Part shown: one piece after another, positions 52,501 through 64,000 of the stretch
How the letters are laid out: each line of letters starts with the position of its first letter
Numbering within the stretch: position 1 is the first letter of the stretch
From: Yamagishiella unicocca
Lineage: Eukaryota > Chlorophyta > Chlorophyceae > Chlamydomonadales > Volvocaceae
NCBI GenBank assembly: GCA_003116995.1
Contig: BDSL01000055.1
Span: 595,643 to 659,642 of the forward strand
Length of the DNA stretch: 64,000 bases
Direction: 5' to 3'
The notes under the pieces: model-generated
Told to the model about the DNA's origin: nothing
The model's input: only the letters and a program-made list of their open reading frames with translations
Databases searched by the model: none
Made by a program: the position numbers and the translations under genes

Positions 52501-55500
52501 ACGGCCAGCGACCACCTGAGTTTTTGATTATGCAGGTATTACTCCTGCAGCCCCTAAGATTTGCTTCAGGTGCCGCCTGCACACCATTCACACCTTTTTC
52601 GGGCGGAGCATTCATCCGTCCGAGCGGGGACTAGGTCCTTATACACGCTCAACTGCCTGTCACATGGACTAGGACATTTAATGGATACCTTAGCCCTCCG
52701 TCCGTCTCTCGTAGATAGGGAATGAACCGCCGTCTCAATACCCCAATTGTAAGCAAGGTGTAACCGTGGATGATAGGTGTAAGGACCCCAGCTTACAACA
52801 CGGCTGCTGAATGAAAAAACTGGCTGCTGAACGAACTTGGGTGCAGTAGTGGCCCTCTGTCTGCCGCTACCGCGTCATCATGCATCGACTTACTTTGGTG
52901 GGGTTAATTACTTACTTGCCGCGGCGGTCAGGAATACCGTAAATAAAGGGGTAACCGGGGGTCCCCGTGACCCCAACCTATGGCGTCAGATCAAAACACT
53001 GCTGCTGGTGGCATCCTCCTCGCCAACATTCCGGGTTTCATGTGTGGGTGATGAGATGTAAATGAAGCAAGGTACAGTACGTATGCATCTATCAACTGTT
53101 TTCCTACTAGCGCTAGTCGTCGCTATGATGTTTGAATGATGTAATACACGAATCGACTATGCGTCCTTTTGAAAATCGGCGAAAGCGGTGTTTTCTTTCC
53201 AATTTACATTGCTTGTACGTATTCGATCGGTGACGCACCTTGCTTCTCATAAGCACACCGGCCGTGCCAATACGACGTTGATGCGTTGAATTCGGACACA
53301 TTTATCACCCAGCCAGTGCTGTAGTCGTCTCTGACATCGACAGTGAAACCCTTGCAGTATGGCATTGATGAGCAGGCGCTTTCTGGGTTGTCAATTCTAC
53401 CAGGTATGGATCCTGGCATCATGCTTGCATCAATAATCATATCATAGTGAAACATTTTGGGGCACGTTGTTTCTGCGGGTAGGGTACGGAGGGCAAACGT
53501 GTGGGATGCCTTTATTTTATTTGTATTTAGATAGTTGGTAGCAAAACAAATGAACCAGATAGACGACAACCCGAAGTAAGGAATATTTTAACACCTGCTA
53601 TCGATAGCAGCTAGATAGATTTGGCAGAACACTTATGTTACTTGGGTAAATACGAAAGTAAAGGATACAGATTTCCATTACATATCCAGCAAACATATTA
53701 GCAAAACGTTGTAGCTGAATACTGCTGGACACAGCTAAACACGGTTAAACAAAACTACCGCTTTCTTATTACTAGCTCAGGTGGCGCGAGCGTATAGGGT
53801 GTACTAACACCCTCACCGCCCCGCCCCCGTAATACATGCTAGGCCTAGTGCCAGCGTACTCATTATCATTATTATTATTACTCGCTCCAAGTTTCGTTTC
53901 AGCAGACAGGCATGCATACATACATAGCAGGCACTCATGGGTCGCTAGCTCGCTCGACTGCAGATTGTAATTTATTCTGCTTCGTTACATTGATTGTATC
54001 TGTTTACTGAATATGAAAGTAATTCTGAATTTCCTTATGATAAATCGATGCATCATCAGCAAGACAGAGTGATCGATCGAGCGATGGCGGGGTCAAAAAC
54101 AATAGGGTGACCAGCAGCAGCAACAGGTATATATAGTAGTTACATACCCTGCAACGAACCCTGTCTTCCAACCACGGAAAACTCCGTCCTTCCAACTATG
54201 TTATGCATTTCCTCTAATTGTAGGTCTAAAGTAGTATGTGTAGTGACTTGCCTTCCTTTTTGTAGGTGCACATAGCGTACATGTAGTGGGTTCCTTGAAT
54301 GGAAGGAATCACCCAACCCAAGCTGTAGTTTCCATCAACACCCACAATGAAACCCTGACTGCCTTTGTCCAGAGAACAGTAGCGGTCAGGGTCTTTAAGT
54401 GGTGTGCCAGCAGTGGAAATCATGTCCTGTTTTAATTTGCCTGTGTTAACAGCATAGCTGTAGCCAACCTTGTCAGGACAGGATGTATCTGCATGCAGGC
54501 AACAGCACAGCAGAAATAACGTTAAGATACGTATATACGTACCTATTATATTTATAACTGCTACGTAGGCACTATTACCGGACCATCTCTCATGAATTTG
54601 TGATAGCTTGACTACGTAGGTATTATTATATTAGGAGTAAGCTAGCATTATGCTACATACAAATGAATACTCCACGCATTAGACTACAATTAAATCCTTA
54701 ATGCTGTGCGAAGCAAAGCCACGCAGTTAAGGCTATCGTGGCCCTTGCAGTACCATGTGTTGCTTGCGTGGTGGACACATATACCTTGCTTGTTGTAAGC
54801 ACATCTGCCATGGTAGTAGGATGAAGATACGTTATATTGTGATAACTTGATGACCCAGCCTTTGCTGTAGTCATCGGCAGCGTCCATTATGAAACCCTGG
54901 CAATCTTGCCATAATGCACAGACGCTTGCTGGGTCATCAATCACGTTAGAAGTTGAGTATTGGAATGTGCTTAAATCAGCTACCACATCGTAGCCAATTT
55001 TGCGTGGGCATGACGTTTCTGCGTGCAGAAGGTAAAAAGGCACATAAATCCTACTATATTAGCCGAATTGGTTGTACATACGTCACGCATGCATACATGT
55101 GCCTGGAGATCGATCCGCATGCATGTATGTACAGTATGCCCTAGCCTGCTGACGATTGATATGACATGCAAACTCCTAAAACAACTGAACACTTTATAAT
55201 TTGCTTATTCAGCCATCCACGCACATAGCAGATCGACATATATAAAATCACTATGCGGCCACTACTGCCGTGTGCGTGGCTGTAATTTCCAAGCAGCGTT
55301 GTTTAACTGCAATGAATAGGCATCGAAACAGCAGATCCATTTCACGGTTCACGGCAGCCCCCTACCGTGCATGCATGCCTATGCATGCATTTAACTATCA
55401 ATTGTCAAGACAGTGTGTAACGTTTAATTGCAAATGAGTGCAGTAGCTAGTAGTAAGCAGTAGCCTTATTACTTCGCCTCATTCTTGGTTGTGGTTCACT

Positions 55501-58500
55501 TTCAGCTTCATCCAGTCACGCACGCGTGCACCTAAGCTACCGTCATGACCTTACCACGAAATGCACGCAGAATCACCCGCATCATCCATTTTAGTACGTA
55601 CGATACTTATTGATGGTTACGTACGTACGGACGTATGGACGATGGGACCTACCTGTCTTCTGGTAAGTGCAAACACCATGCAGGTACGAATTTCCTTGAG
55701 TGGAAGGAATCATCCAACCCATGCTGTAGTTTCCATCAATACCAACAATGAAACCCTGGCGGTCTTTGTTCACCAAACAATAGCGTGCAGGGTCCACGAG
55801 CCCCGTCCCTGTGGACAGCAATTCTTTCTTCGATTTGCCGTTGTCGACAACATAGTTGAACCCGCCTACATCAGGGCAGGATGTTGCTGCAGGCAGCAGA
55901 GGCAGCATGAGGACAGGTCATGCATATTTTGATATACCGTGATAAGTTCGTTGATAGATAGGCTGCGTGCGTGGTAATAATCTGCACACACTTTCCTTGA
56001 TGCAATCACGAATAGGTTGCTGATTCACCGTATGCTGGCATTGCAGAAATAAATGGATGCACGCATGGTATTTAGGTTCCAACCCCTTTCTTCCAAGCGC
56101 CTGCTTCGTTAGTTGCACGCGTTTGAATGTATACCGTGGTGATGCAGAAAATACCGTTTTCCTTAAATGGAGCAATACTTGCAGGAAACACAGGCAAGGA
56201 CGGAAGAGAGCGAGGTATGTACATACTTGGAAAAATGAACAAACGAACAAAAACACAAATGCGTTAATGCCCTATCTATGGCGGGCAGCCGAATCGTAGT
56301 AAAACACTCATCATACGCCACTCCTAACCGGTCCGGTGGGTCTACGACCAGACCGGACGTTCTTTCTGAACATACTCCTGCTCATCATGATTGTTCCTGA
56401 TTATTATTGCTTAATGAGAATCGATGCCAACGACCAGGTCGTCATTGCAACACTTCACACAGCTAGCTTTTTATGTTTGTAATGTTTGCCAAATCGAGCC
56501 CCGCGGCATGACCGGTCTGGTAGATAGTGGAGCCGATTGTACCACTACTCGACCCCCCTGCCGCTCCCGCATCGGAATCTGTGACGCAGAAACACAAGCA
56601 TGCGCATGCAATTATATATCCGGTGTAGATACGTAGTAGGATCGGCGACCGGCGGTCCGGTTGTGGAGCCAATTGCATCGTTCGAACCCACTACTACAAC
56701 TGCAGCTCCGTCCGCACATACATTCCAGCAGTATATATGCATGTACGTAGTTACGGCTTACCTCGTTTTATGTAAGCACACCTGCTGTGCCAATAGCTAT
56801 ACGTGAACACGTTGGTGTCGTACAGCTTGATTAAGCCAGTGCTGTAGTCATCTTCAGGGTCCATTATGAACCCCTGACAGGTTTGGTTTACTGAGCATAG
56901 ACTTGCAGGGTCGCCAACCCGGTCAGCAAAGGACTCTTGGTACGAGGCGTATAAGGTGAGGGCATATGTTGCATCCTTTTTCGAATCATAGCCAGACCTG
57001 GCTGGGCATGCCGTTATTGCATCTGCAGGCAGGATATGTACACACGCACAATGCAATTATCTTTGCTTGATGGTTCGAACGTACAAGCAAAGTGGAAAGA
57101 GCAGATGACGACGCTGTCATCATTTAACCTACGTACATATGGCACGGCAATTAAATACACTAGTAAGCAAACCACTAGATGTTCACGCAGGCGGCCGTAA
57201 GTAGGTGGCACGATAGCTTGTTGATGAGTGCTATTGTTATGGTTGGCTGGTGTATGTGCTCCGCCGCCAGGAGGTACTGCTGTACGTACACATACTTGAT
57301 ATGATTGCTTGAGGTGTGCGTGCCCCCTATACTGTAGATAGGGCCCTAATTATTAAATACAACGCATTTTGTTGATTATTACAGTCCTGTCTGGAAATGT
57401 TGGAAATTGATTGCTGTTGCTTGATTGCTTTCTATACTATTGCGACCCGTAATAATAGGGTAATAAGGATAACGAATGCCATCACTACTGATCGATAGCC
57501 GGTAGATAGGTATATACCGTTCATAGCATAGTCCCATATCAATAATTGTTGACCTTGTCCGTAGTATCCTTATTACTTCGTTGTCTATGTTCAACGCAGG
57601 GTTATTGCCACCGCTCATTATTACCCTAGCTAGACAAAAGCCATTTTTTTGCTTTTTTTTCTTGTTCTAGGCTCTCTAATATATCATTCTATTGGCCTCT
57701 TGGTACGAGGCGTATAAGGTGAGGGCATATGTTGCATCCTTTTTCGAATCATAGCCAGACCTGGCTGGGCATGCCGTTATTGCATCTGCAGGCAGGATAT
57801 GTACACACGCACAATGCAATTATCTTTGCTTGATGGTTCGAACGTACAAGCAAAGTGGAAAGAGCAGATGACGACGCTGTCATCATTTAACCTACGTACA
57901 TATGGCACGGCAATTAAATACACTAGTAAGCAAACCACTAGATGTTCACGCAGGCGGCCGTAAGTAGGTGGCACGATAGCTTGTTGATGAGTGCTATTGT
58001 TATGGTTGGCTGGTGTATGTGCTCCGCCGCCAGGAGGTACTGCTGTACGTACACATACTTGATATGATTGCTTGAGGTGTGCGTGCCCCCTATACTGTAG
58101 ATAGGGCCCTAATTATTAAATACAACGCATTTTGTTGATTATTACAGTCCTGTCTGGAAATGTTGGAAATTGATTGCTGTTGCTTGATTGCTTTCTATAC
58201 TATTGCGACCCGTAATAATAGGGTAATAAGGATAACGAATGCCATCACTACTGATCGATAGCCGGTAGATAGGTATATACCGTTCATAGCATAGTCCCAT
58301 ATCAATAATTGTTGACCTTGTCCGTAGTATCCTTATTACTTCGTTGTCTATGTTCAACGCAGGGTTATTGCCACCGCTCATTATTACCCTAGCTAGACAA
58401 AAGCCATTTTTTTGCTTTTTTTTCTTGTTCTAGGCTCTCTAATATATCATTCTATTGGCCTTAACATGATCTACTACCTAATCCTGCGGCAGCTTTGATA

Positions 58501-61500
58501 TTACTTACTTCAGTGATTGTCGTACATTCCCCCTATGTAAACATGTCTAGACAAATCGGGCCCTCGGGAATTCCTATCGTCGCCTGCCTTATGGCGGCGC
58601 CATTTGCCTTGCATTTCTTTTATTATGTCTCTATGACCTTATCTCTTTCCATTGTTCCAAACGCAAGTCACCACCTTGCTCTTTCGCCTCCCTTCCATCC
58701 TTTCATAGCTGCATGCCCGCTTGGCCGCGCTACACCTTTAGTTCTCCTTCTTTTCTTCTCCTTCTCTTTACTTTAAACGCTTTCTGTTTGTACGCAAGCT
58801 TCTTTTCCTGGGATTCGTCCCTTGCCCGCACCAACATTACTGGCAGATGGCCGCCATCATCCCCGGAAGTTTCGTATCCCAGGTTATCAATTATGCCCTT
58901 TTCATTCACGACGTCAGTTCTACAAGGAACTGCTCCTCAGTGCGCGTTTCCACGGCCTCGGTTCCGCCTTCCTGGTCGCCGGGACAAGCTCCGGATCCAC
59001 AGTGAGGACGAGCGCCGTGCGAAGCTCTCCGGGGCGCTCTCTGTAGCGCTCCTATTCCAATATAATGCCATGCATGCACCACAACAAAGTCAATTGTCGA
59101 GTATGCCGCTTTGAGCAGCGGCCCCTATAAAATTTTCATACCACATCCCGTCGGACGACCTAAAAAACTGACGCCCTTTGGCACAAGGCCATGCGGACAA
59201 CGCTATTTCGATTCGTCATTGGCGCAGCTATGCTACAATTCGCTATGACGTCGTCATCGCCTACTGGTAGGTTTCCCGAGTCAATGTCGACATGATGCCC
59301 ACATTTTCTGACCCACTGTACTTTTTGCAACTACCCATACGTACTTTTGCACCTATTTACGTATGCCATTGTTCTGCTTCAGGGCCGCCAGAACCTGCCG
59401 CTGGTTCTGCCCCACGTCGATTCGGTCCGCGGTCAACGCCACGGCCATGTCGTTCAATCCTGTCGCCTGCTATTGTTATCCTCGTCTTATATATCTTGTT
59501 CGTCTCTCTCAACGTTGGCCAAGCCGCTAGAAACCCTAAATACAGCTTCTGACATCCAGAAGACCTAAAAAAACTTAACCCCGACCTTTCAGATGCTGTC
59601 ATCCAGCGCCTTACACGCCACCAGGCAACCACTGTGGTTGATTCGTATTGAACTGCCGCCGGGAAAAAAAGGCGGGTCCTGGGGTTGCAACCCAAAGGGC
59701 AAATATGCTAAACGGGATGCTGTTGCTGATGGTGGTGGCGACGGCAGCGATCATGGCCCCAGTCGGGGGCACATGGTACTGCTGCTGGCGCATCTACTTC
59801 ACGGGGTGACTGACACTCAAAACCTCAGTGGGGGTGGTTCTGGGAGTCTTCAGCATGCCTTGGCTGCTTCTTGTGTCCATGCACCTCTCTCTGCCAAAGT
59901 AACGTGCTACCATGTGAACTGGCCACTCCCATGGTAGCACGTTACTTTCGCATAAAGATTGTTGTTTTTTTATTATTTTATTCAGCGCTAACTTTGCGCT
60001 CTTAGGGTCTTCCGTCGCACTATTCATTTCGCGCACAGATCGTATTTCAGACTTTTGGTTTTTTGTATTATAATACCTTTCCCCAATCATTCCCCTATTG
60101 ACGCCGCAACAAAAGAGGGGAGGATCGTGGGGGAGCGGGGCGGCAGCTCCGCGATCCCCACGACCCGTCCCCTAACCTTCACTTCTTCAAAACGAAACGC
60201 CTCAATTTGCGGGATGAGCGGTGGCCCAGCATTTAAAAGCATGATTATATATATACCCGTATAAAAGGGCGGCGGAGTCCTCTAGCTCGCTCCTCTGGCC
60301 CCTAATACAGGCCAAGGCAGGCTGTGATTGGCGGCCGGGCCGGCGTAATAATATACATATGAATCTAGTGTGACCCTATTATTAAAATCATAAAATGCTA
60401 CAAACCCTAAATTATCCGAGGCCTGAACCCCTAAAACCTTATAGTATTTCATACCAAGCTGGAGATAGACAGCTGTCTATCTGCAGCGTTAACATAGGGT
60501 TGGCGGCCGCTAGACAGGTAGGAAGATAGAGGGCATCGGGACGACGACGGCGGTGTACAGCAACGGAGACGAAGCATTAATTGGTGATCCAGCCATTTAT
60601 TTCCCTCCATTAAGGTGACGCGCCGGGGCCTGATGAAGATCGATAACGAACATCCAAAATAAAACTTCCAGCCTGACGCACCAACGCACCTTGTTTCTTA
60701 TAATAACACCTGCCATGCCAATACGATGTTGATATGTTATACCTTGACAGCTGGGTCCAGCCAGTGTTGTGGTTACCATCTTCGTCCGTGATGAAGCCCT
60801 CACAGTCTTGGTTAATTGAGCAGGACCTTGCTGGGTCGGCCGTCCGGCTAGGTGGGTTGTACTCTTGTACGGTGCCTGTATCCGTAGATGCTTTGTAAGC
60901 AGAACGTATGGGGCATGTTGTGTCTGCAGAAGGCACAGAATTACATGTATGGTGATTGAGGGTTTTTTATATGTGGTATGTGCATGCGTGGTAATGAAGG
61001 CGTGCAGCAGTCAATAATGTATGTGGAATTCACCCATGCAGCGGTCAATGTGGAATTCACTGAAAGGTAGGGCACCCGTGCGTGTGCCGTGCACTTCATG
61101 TAGCGATCGATGTGTCTTTCGTTTATAAGTAGTTAGGTTGGCAACAAATATAGGTGATGTTATGCGAGCAACCAAGTAAGAGCGACGGAGGGCAAATTGC
61201 TTGGTAACCACGCACAGGTAGATACAAATAAAGGGTAATGGCATCACACGCAAGCAGTCTAATTGTTCTTGAAAGTCATTGTACTGCATGTATGTCTATC
61301 TGGGTATATATGTTATACGCTCACAACCTACCCCGCTTTATGTAAATACACGAACCATGCCGATAGTACCCTGTTCGAGGAGACCTCTTCATATAGCCAG
61401 CTGTGAAGTCACCATCAAAGCCCACAACGAACCCCGGGCAGTCGCTCCTGAGAGAGCAGTCCCATGCAGCATCGTCACTTCTGCCAGCAACGTCGTAATC

Positions 61501-63652
61501 AGAACCTTGGTCGTTGTCGGGGACTGCATCATAGGCATACTTCTGAGGACAGGCAGTTTCTGCAGACATGCGTGCATACCAATGGATGAATATATGGAGT
61601 TCAATAATATCTGGAAGCCAGGACGTTATAAGCCGATCTATGTTAATTAAATGCATCGATGGTGTATTAGAAATAAATTCAGTTCGACGAATAATTGAAT
61701 GCGTGCCACATAAATAAATATAGTACTTCGCCTTTATGTTTGGTCTCAAGTAGTACGAGGTATTAGCCGCCTAGCCTATTACACTCGTCCCTGAAACTAG
61801 TTCACCACTACCCGTAATAGATGCCATCCAATGATCGAGGCCGTTTGTGTGTATGTCAAGGAGAGGCGGGCTTACTTGCCTGTATATAGACGTCAACTGG
61901 TAAATGAAACATCGCATAACAAATGCCCAGGTCAAAACCAAAAAATAAAGTGATCGAGCGGGTAGTTATTAGGAAACGTTTCACGCATACATCCATACAT
62001 ATATAGCAGGCTCATGATCCATAGCAAAAATCCTTCCATCCACGCATAGTAAAATAAAAACCATAACAAACCCAGCCATAATAGAAAAATATATGATCAC
62101 AAATAAAACACATATCTAGGTATCATGATATGGCGGTAACTTCAATTTTATAAACCCCATCCACGCACCTCGTTTCTTGTAGACACAAGTCCCATGTCTG
62201 TAGTACCAAGTTTCGAGAGACAATTTCATCCAGCCAGCTATGTAGTCGCCATCAATGCCGGCCACAATGAACCCCTGGCAGTCGCTGTTAAATGTGCAAT
62301 CCCTTCCAACATTTCCCGTATAGATGTCGAATTCTGAATAATCTTGATAGGCATCGGTTCACCGCATCATAAGGGTACACACCAGGGCAATCAGTTCCTG
62401 CATACGTACGTATAGGAGGGATAGTCATACGCATTGATTTTACAGACCAGAGCAATTTTAAGCAGATTATTGATAACCAGTCGGTTGCTTATTAGAGATT
62501 TGGAACTGAAGGCAGAACGAACCACTGGTTCTTGCTTGGCAAGAGGCATGCAGCGAGGTAGGGGCACCATCCATCCCAGCAGCTAGACCAACAGGTGGAG
62601 ATACCATGACATTCGGTTCATAGTGTTCCACGGACATAATGTGTGGCAGTAGCATTTGTTAACAGTACGTAGTACGTGGGCGCGCACACATACGTACGTT
62701 GGTTACACGGCATACCCTAGTAAAGAAGGCTTTGTTCACAAAATAAACAGGGCATCAGCAAAATTGGTTTAGTAGAAGCTGTCAAACTCCAAGCAACGAA
62801 GGTGCTGTTCGTACAGTTGATTTCCGAATTGCAGCACGTTCCTTTTATAAACAAAAACACTCGCAAAACGGTAAGGCAGGTCGCAAATAAACATTTATTA
62901 AGAGCAGCAGTACAGTAGTGTGCATCATCAGATTATCACGGGCAGGCGGTCAACCATCAGGCAGCAAGTGGGTGCGTGCGTGCAGATAGAGAGTCAGAGT
63001 CGGGCTCCTAAGCTTGTTTAGCCACTCCAGCCGATGTTAAAAAAACAAAGCAGACAGTGGTTCGTTGTCGTTCATGTATTATTGTGCAGTATTATTCCAC
63101 TTCAGTAAGGATACCAATACTTGAGAAGTGCACAACTATTGATCTATCTACCGCCAAAGGATTACATATAATAATGCATGCATATATATATGCTATATAC
63201 GTACGACGAAGGCGGAATACAGTACTTAGTGGGCGGGTATGGTAGAATAAATGAGCGATCGAAGAAAGTACCAGCAGCATGGCTCCGTCCTTGCTTTATT
63301 CCCAAGTTGATCGATCCACACTTCAGCATAATTACTTCAGCCACGATCGATAGGAAACACGTGAGGTCACGCATAATAATCGACACGCAGCAGCAGATAA
63401 AGGTAAACAGCCACGGACGAAGTTACACACCTGTCTTCTGGTAGCTGCACACACCGTACGCCTCCATAGTGTCTTGAACAGATATCATCGTCCAGCCCGT
63501 ATCCCTACCAACATCCAACACGAAGCCCTGACACTCTTCTGTAGATGAGCAAACACGTTCAGGGTCGTAGATGCGTTCATCATCCGTCAGAGCTTCCGTA
63601 GGTCTGACGTCGACAGTATAACTGTATCCGATCTTGTCAGGGCATGATGTTA
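49532..63652 (-). CDS. Large surface protein: tandem four-Cys repeat exons, Pro-rich stalk, polytopic membrane domain (5' partial)
   Basis: Repeat exons, 5' to 3' on the - strand: 63431-63652, 62169-62397 (frameshifted), 61332-61559, 60690-60923, 56762-57022, 55653-55886, 54785-55018, 54252-54488, 53239-53472. The last exon is 49532-50583. Each repeat exon runs phase 1 to phase 1 and encodes one 73-86 aa module. Four cysteines are conserved: (T/S)CP near the start, DP(A/E)xxC, C(Q/E)GF, and C(A/T)Y near the end. DDYSxGW and (Y/S)YxHGRCAY are also shared. The spacing recalls PAN/apple folds, but I cannot assign the family. The last exon starts with a Ser-Pro-rich stalk and then has about seven membrane helices. 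ELMLESIPQLLIQSY recalls the ESxPQLxLQ signature of XK-related proteins. It is likely a receptor or adhesion protein; more exons lie beyond the window. Introns contain SINE and LINE copies. Confidence 0.72.
51528..52109 (+). mobile_element. tRNA-derived SINE with RandI-type 3' tail, copy 2
   Basis: TACATACATACAGTA (15 bp, perfect) flanks it at 51528-51542 and 52095-52109; the SINE is 51543-52094. It is almost identical to copy 1 throughout, with the same D-arm/A box, the two B-box-like sites, body and LINE-derived tail, and ends in (TAA)n. Its internal B-box-like site reads GGTTCAATTCC, closer to consensus than in copy 1. It lies in the last intron of the - strand surface-protein gene, antisense to it. 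Strong identity and perfect duplications imply recent mobilisation. Confidence 0.93.
52110..53238. other. Remainder of the last intron of the surface-protein gene
   Basis: I see no exon or repeat domain here. Short open frames lack splice context. Composition is mixed, with a GAAAGAAAGAAAG tract near 52430. Confidence 0.45.
53766..53887 (+). mobile_element. Severely 5'-truncated RandI copy (3' tail only)
   Basis: The 53779-53874 segment is nearly identical to the last 100 bp of the full RandI element (CAGGTGGCGCGAGCGTATAG through GCTAGGCCTAG and an (ATT)n tail). TTATTACTAGCTC (53766-53778) and TTATTACTCGCTC (53875-53887) are a 13-bp target duplication with one mismatch. Dead-on-arrival truncation is usual for target-primed reverse transcription. 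It lies in the intron between repeat exons at 53472 and 54252. Confidence 0.9.
56934..58460. repeat. Head-to-tail tandem duplication, 763-bp unit
   Basis: Bases 56934-57696 are repeated at 57697-58459/60 with no difference that I noticed. The unit contains the acceptor half of the repeat exon 56762-57022 plus its upstream intron. The outer copy therefore carries a truncated, donor-less partial exon at 57697-57785. Junction microhomology is at most a base. It is either a very recent duplication or an assembly artefact. Confidence 0.93.
58461..60689. other. Rest of a long intron of the surface-protein gene
   Basis: No repeat-domain exon was found here. Frames on the + strand at 58713-59114 and 59292-59568 are more GC-rich and coding-like than the surroundings, and may be remnants of an inserted element, but I recognise no domain. 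A perfect hairpin lies at 59896-59948 (next entry). Confidence 0.4.
59896..59948. repeat. Perfect 19-bp inverted repeat with 15-bp loop
   Basis: AAAGTAACGTGCTACCATG (59896-59914) is followed after 15 bases by its exact reverse complement (59930-59948). It could be a small-element terminus, a transcription-related hairpin or a small-RNA precursor. The position, just before an AT-rich tract, is also compatible with the end of a mobile element. Confidence 0.85.
62169..62397 (-). pseudogene. Frameshifted repeat exon of the surface-protein gene
   Basis: Acceptor (TGCAG|GAACTG) and donor (CGAG|GTGCGT) are intact. The N-terminal part reads TDCPGVYPYDAVN and the C-terminal part reads DCQGF through YYRHGTCVYKKRG, but in a different frame. 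The exon is 229 nt, one more than a multiple that keeps phase 1-1, so a 1-nt insertion lies near 62355. Since every neighbouring repeat exon is symmetric, skipping this one would leave the message in frame. Confidence 0.7.
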
Positions 63653-64000
63653 CTGTATGTGCACATAAGCAGCATGCCGAGAGTTATTGAGGATATGTGA
63701 TCGACCACGCAATACATGGGCCGCGGCGGTGTCGATTGATTGTGCTGGCTGCCGTGGAGGCGGGGGGCTAGCAATGGACATACGTGCGTATGCACCTTTC
63801 GTCGCACCTTAGCTGTTCTATTTGAACATAAGCATTTTTTTCTTTCTATCTGCTAAAACCTTCGACTAATTTTCAACACATACAGCGAGCAGCTGCAGGT
63901 ACATTTACCCTATCTACATAAACAAGTATTGTGTCGCTCGTGTAATACTACTAAACGGGCTTCGCGCGCTCGCTTGTGAGGTCTTATCAATACATACAAC

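Overview
The window looks like nuclear DNA of a volvocine green alga (Volvox/Chlamydomonas relatives). The reasons are a GC-rich, Ala/Ser/Gly-rich gene with many introns, Ser-Pro-rich (hydroxyproline-glycoprotein-like) spacers in secreted proteins, a matrix-type sulfotransferase, and a dual-endonuclease retrotransposon of the kind known from Chlamydomonas. The species is an inference. I rebuilt gene models by hand from splice sites, accepting an intron only when donor, acceptor and reading-frame phase agreed.

Host genes, left to right. (1) A 5-exon low-complexity gene of unknown function on the + strand (2-5084, 5' end outside the window). (2) A 4-exon membrane-anchored sulfotransferase on the - strand (7048-8556). 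(3) The copper chaperone COX17 on the + strand (10245-10901), whose last coding exon holds only one codon plus the stop. (4) A 13-exon secreted GH18 chitinase with six hevein (CBM18) domains on the - strand (12842-19617). (5) From 49532 to beyond the right edge, a large - strand surface protein: at least nine exons, each encoding one four-cysteine repeat with identical 1-1 phase, followed by a last exon with a Pro-rich stalk and a polytopic membrane domain.

Between about 19.9 and 49 kb the window is mostly mobile DNA. There is a 3.3-kb element with 47-bp inverted ends (20850-24136), and a 4.6-kb element with perfect 25-bp inverted ends and subterminal GGTAACC-type arrays (24635-29194). A more divergent outer inverted pair (about 24496 and 31276) surrounds the second. 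There is also a 386-bp insertion with 13-bp target duplications, a fold-back inverted duplication, an antisense fragment of a RandI-like element, and a decayed L1-like 3' fragment.

The centrepiece is a full-length RandI/Dualen-type non-LTR retrotransposon (34806-46573). It is flanked by perfect 15-bp target-site duplications and carries one uninterrupted 3853-codon ORF. That ORF encodes membrane segments, two Josephin-like cysteine-peptidase motifs, an AP-like endonuclease, reverse transcriptase, RNase H and a restriction-like endonuclease. Two tRNA-headed SINEs (46915-47463 and 51543-52094), each with perfect target duplications, end in the same 3' tail as this LINE. A third, tail-only copy lies at 53779-53874. 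This is a LINE and its probable parasitic SINE caught side by side, partly inside introns of the surface-protein gene. That gene also carries a 763-bp tandem duplication in an intron, a GC-AG intron, and one repeat exon with a frameshift.
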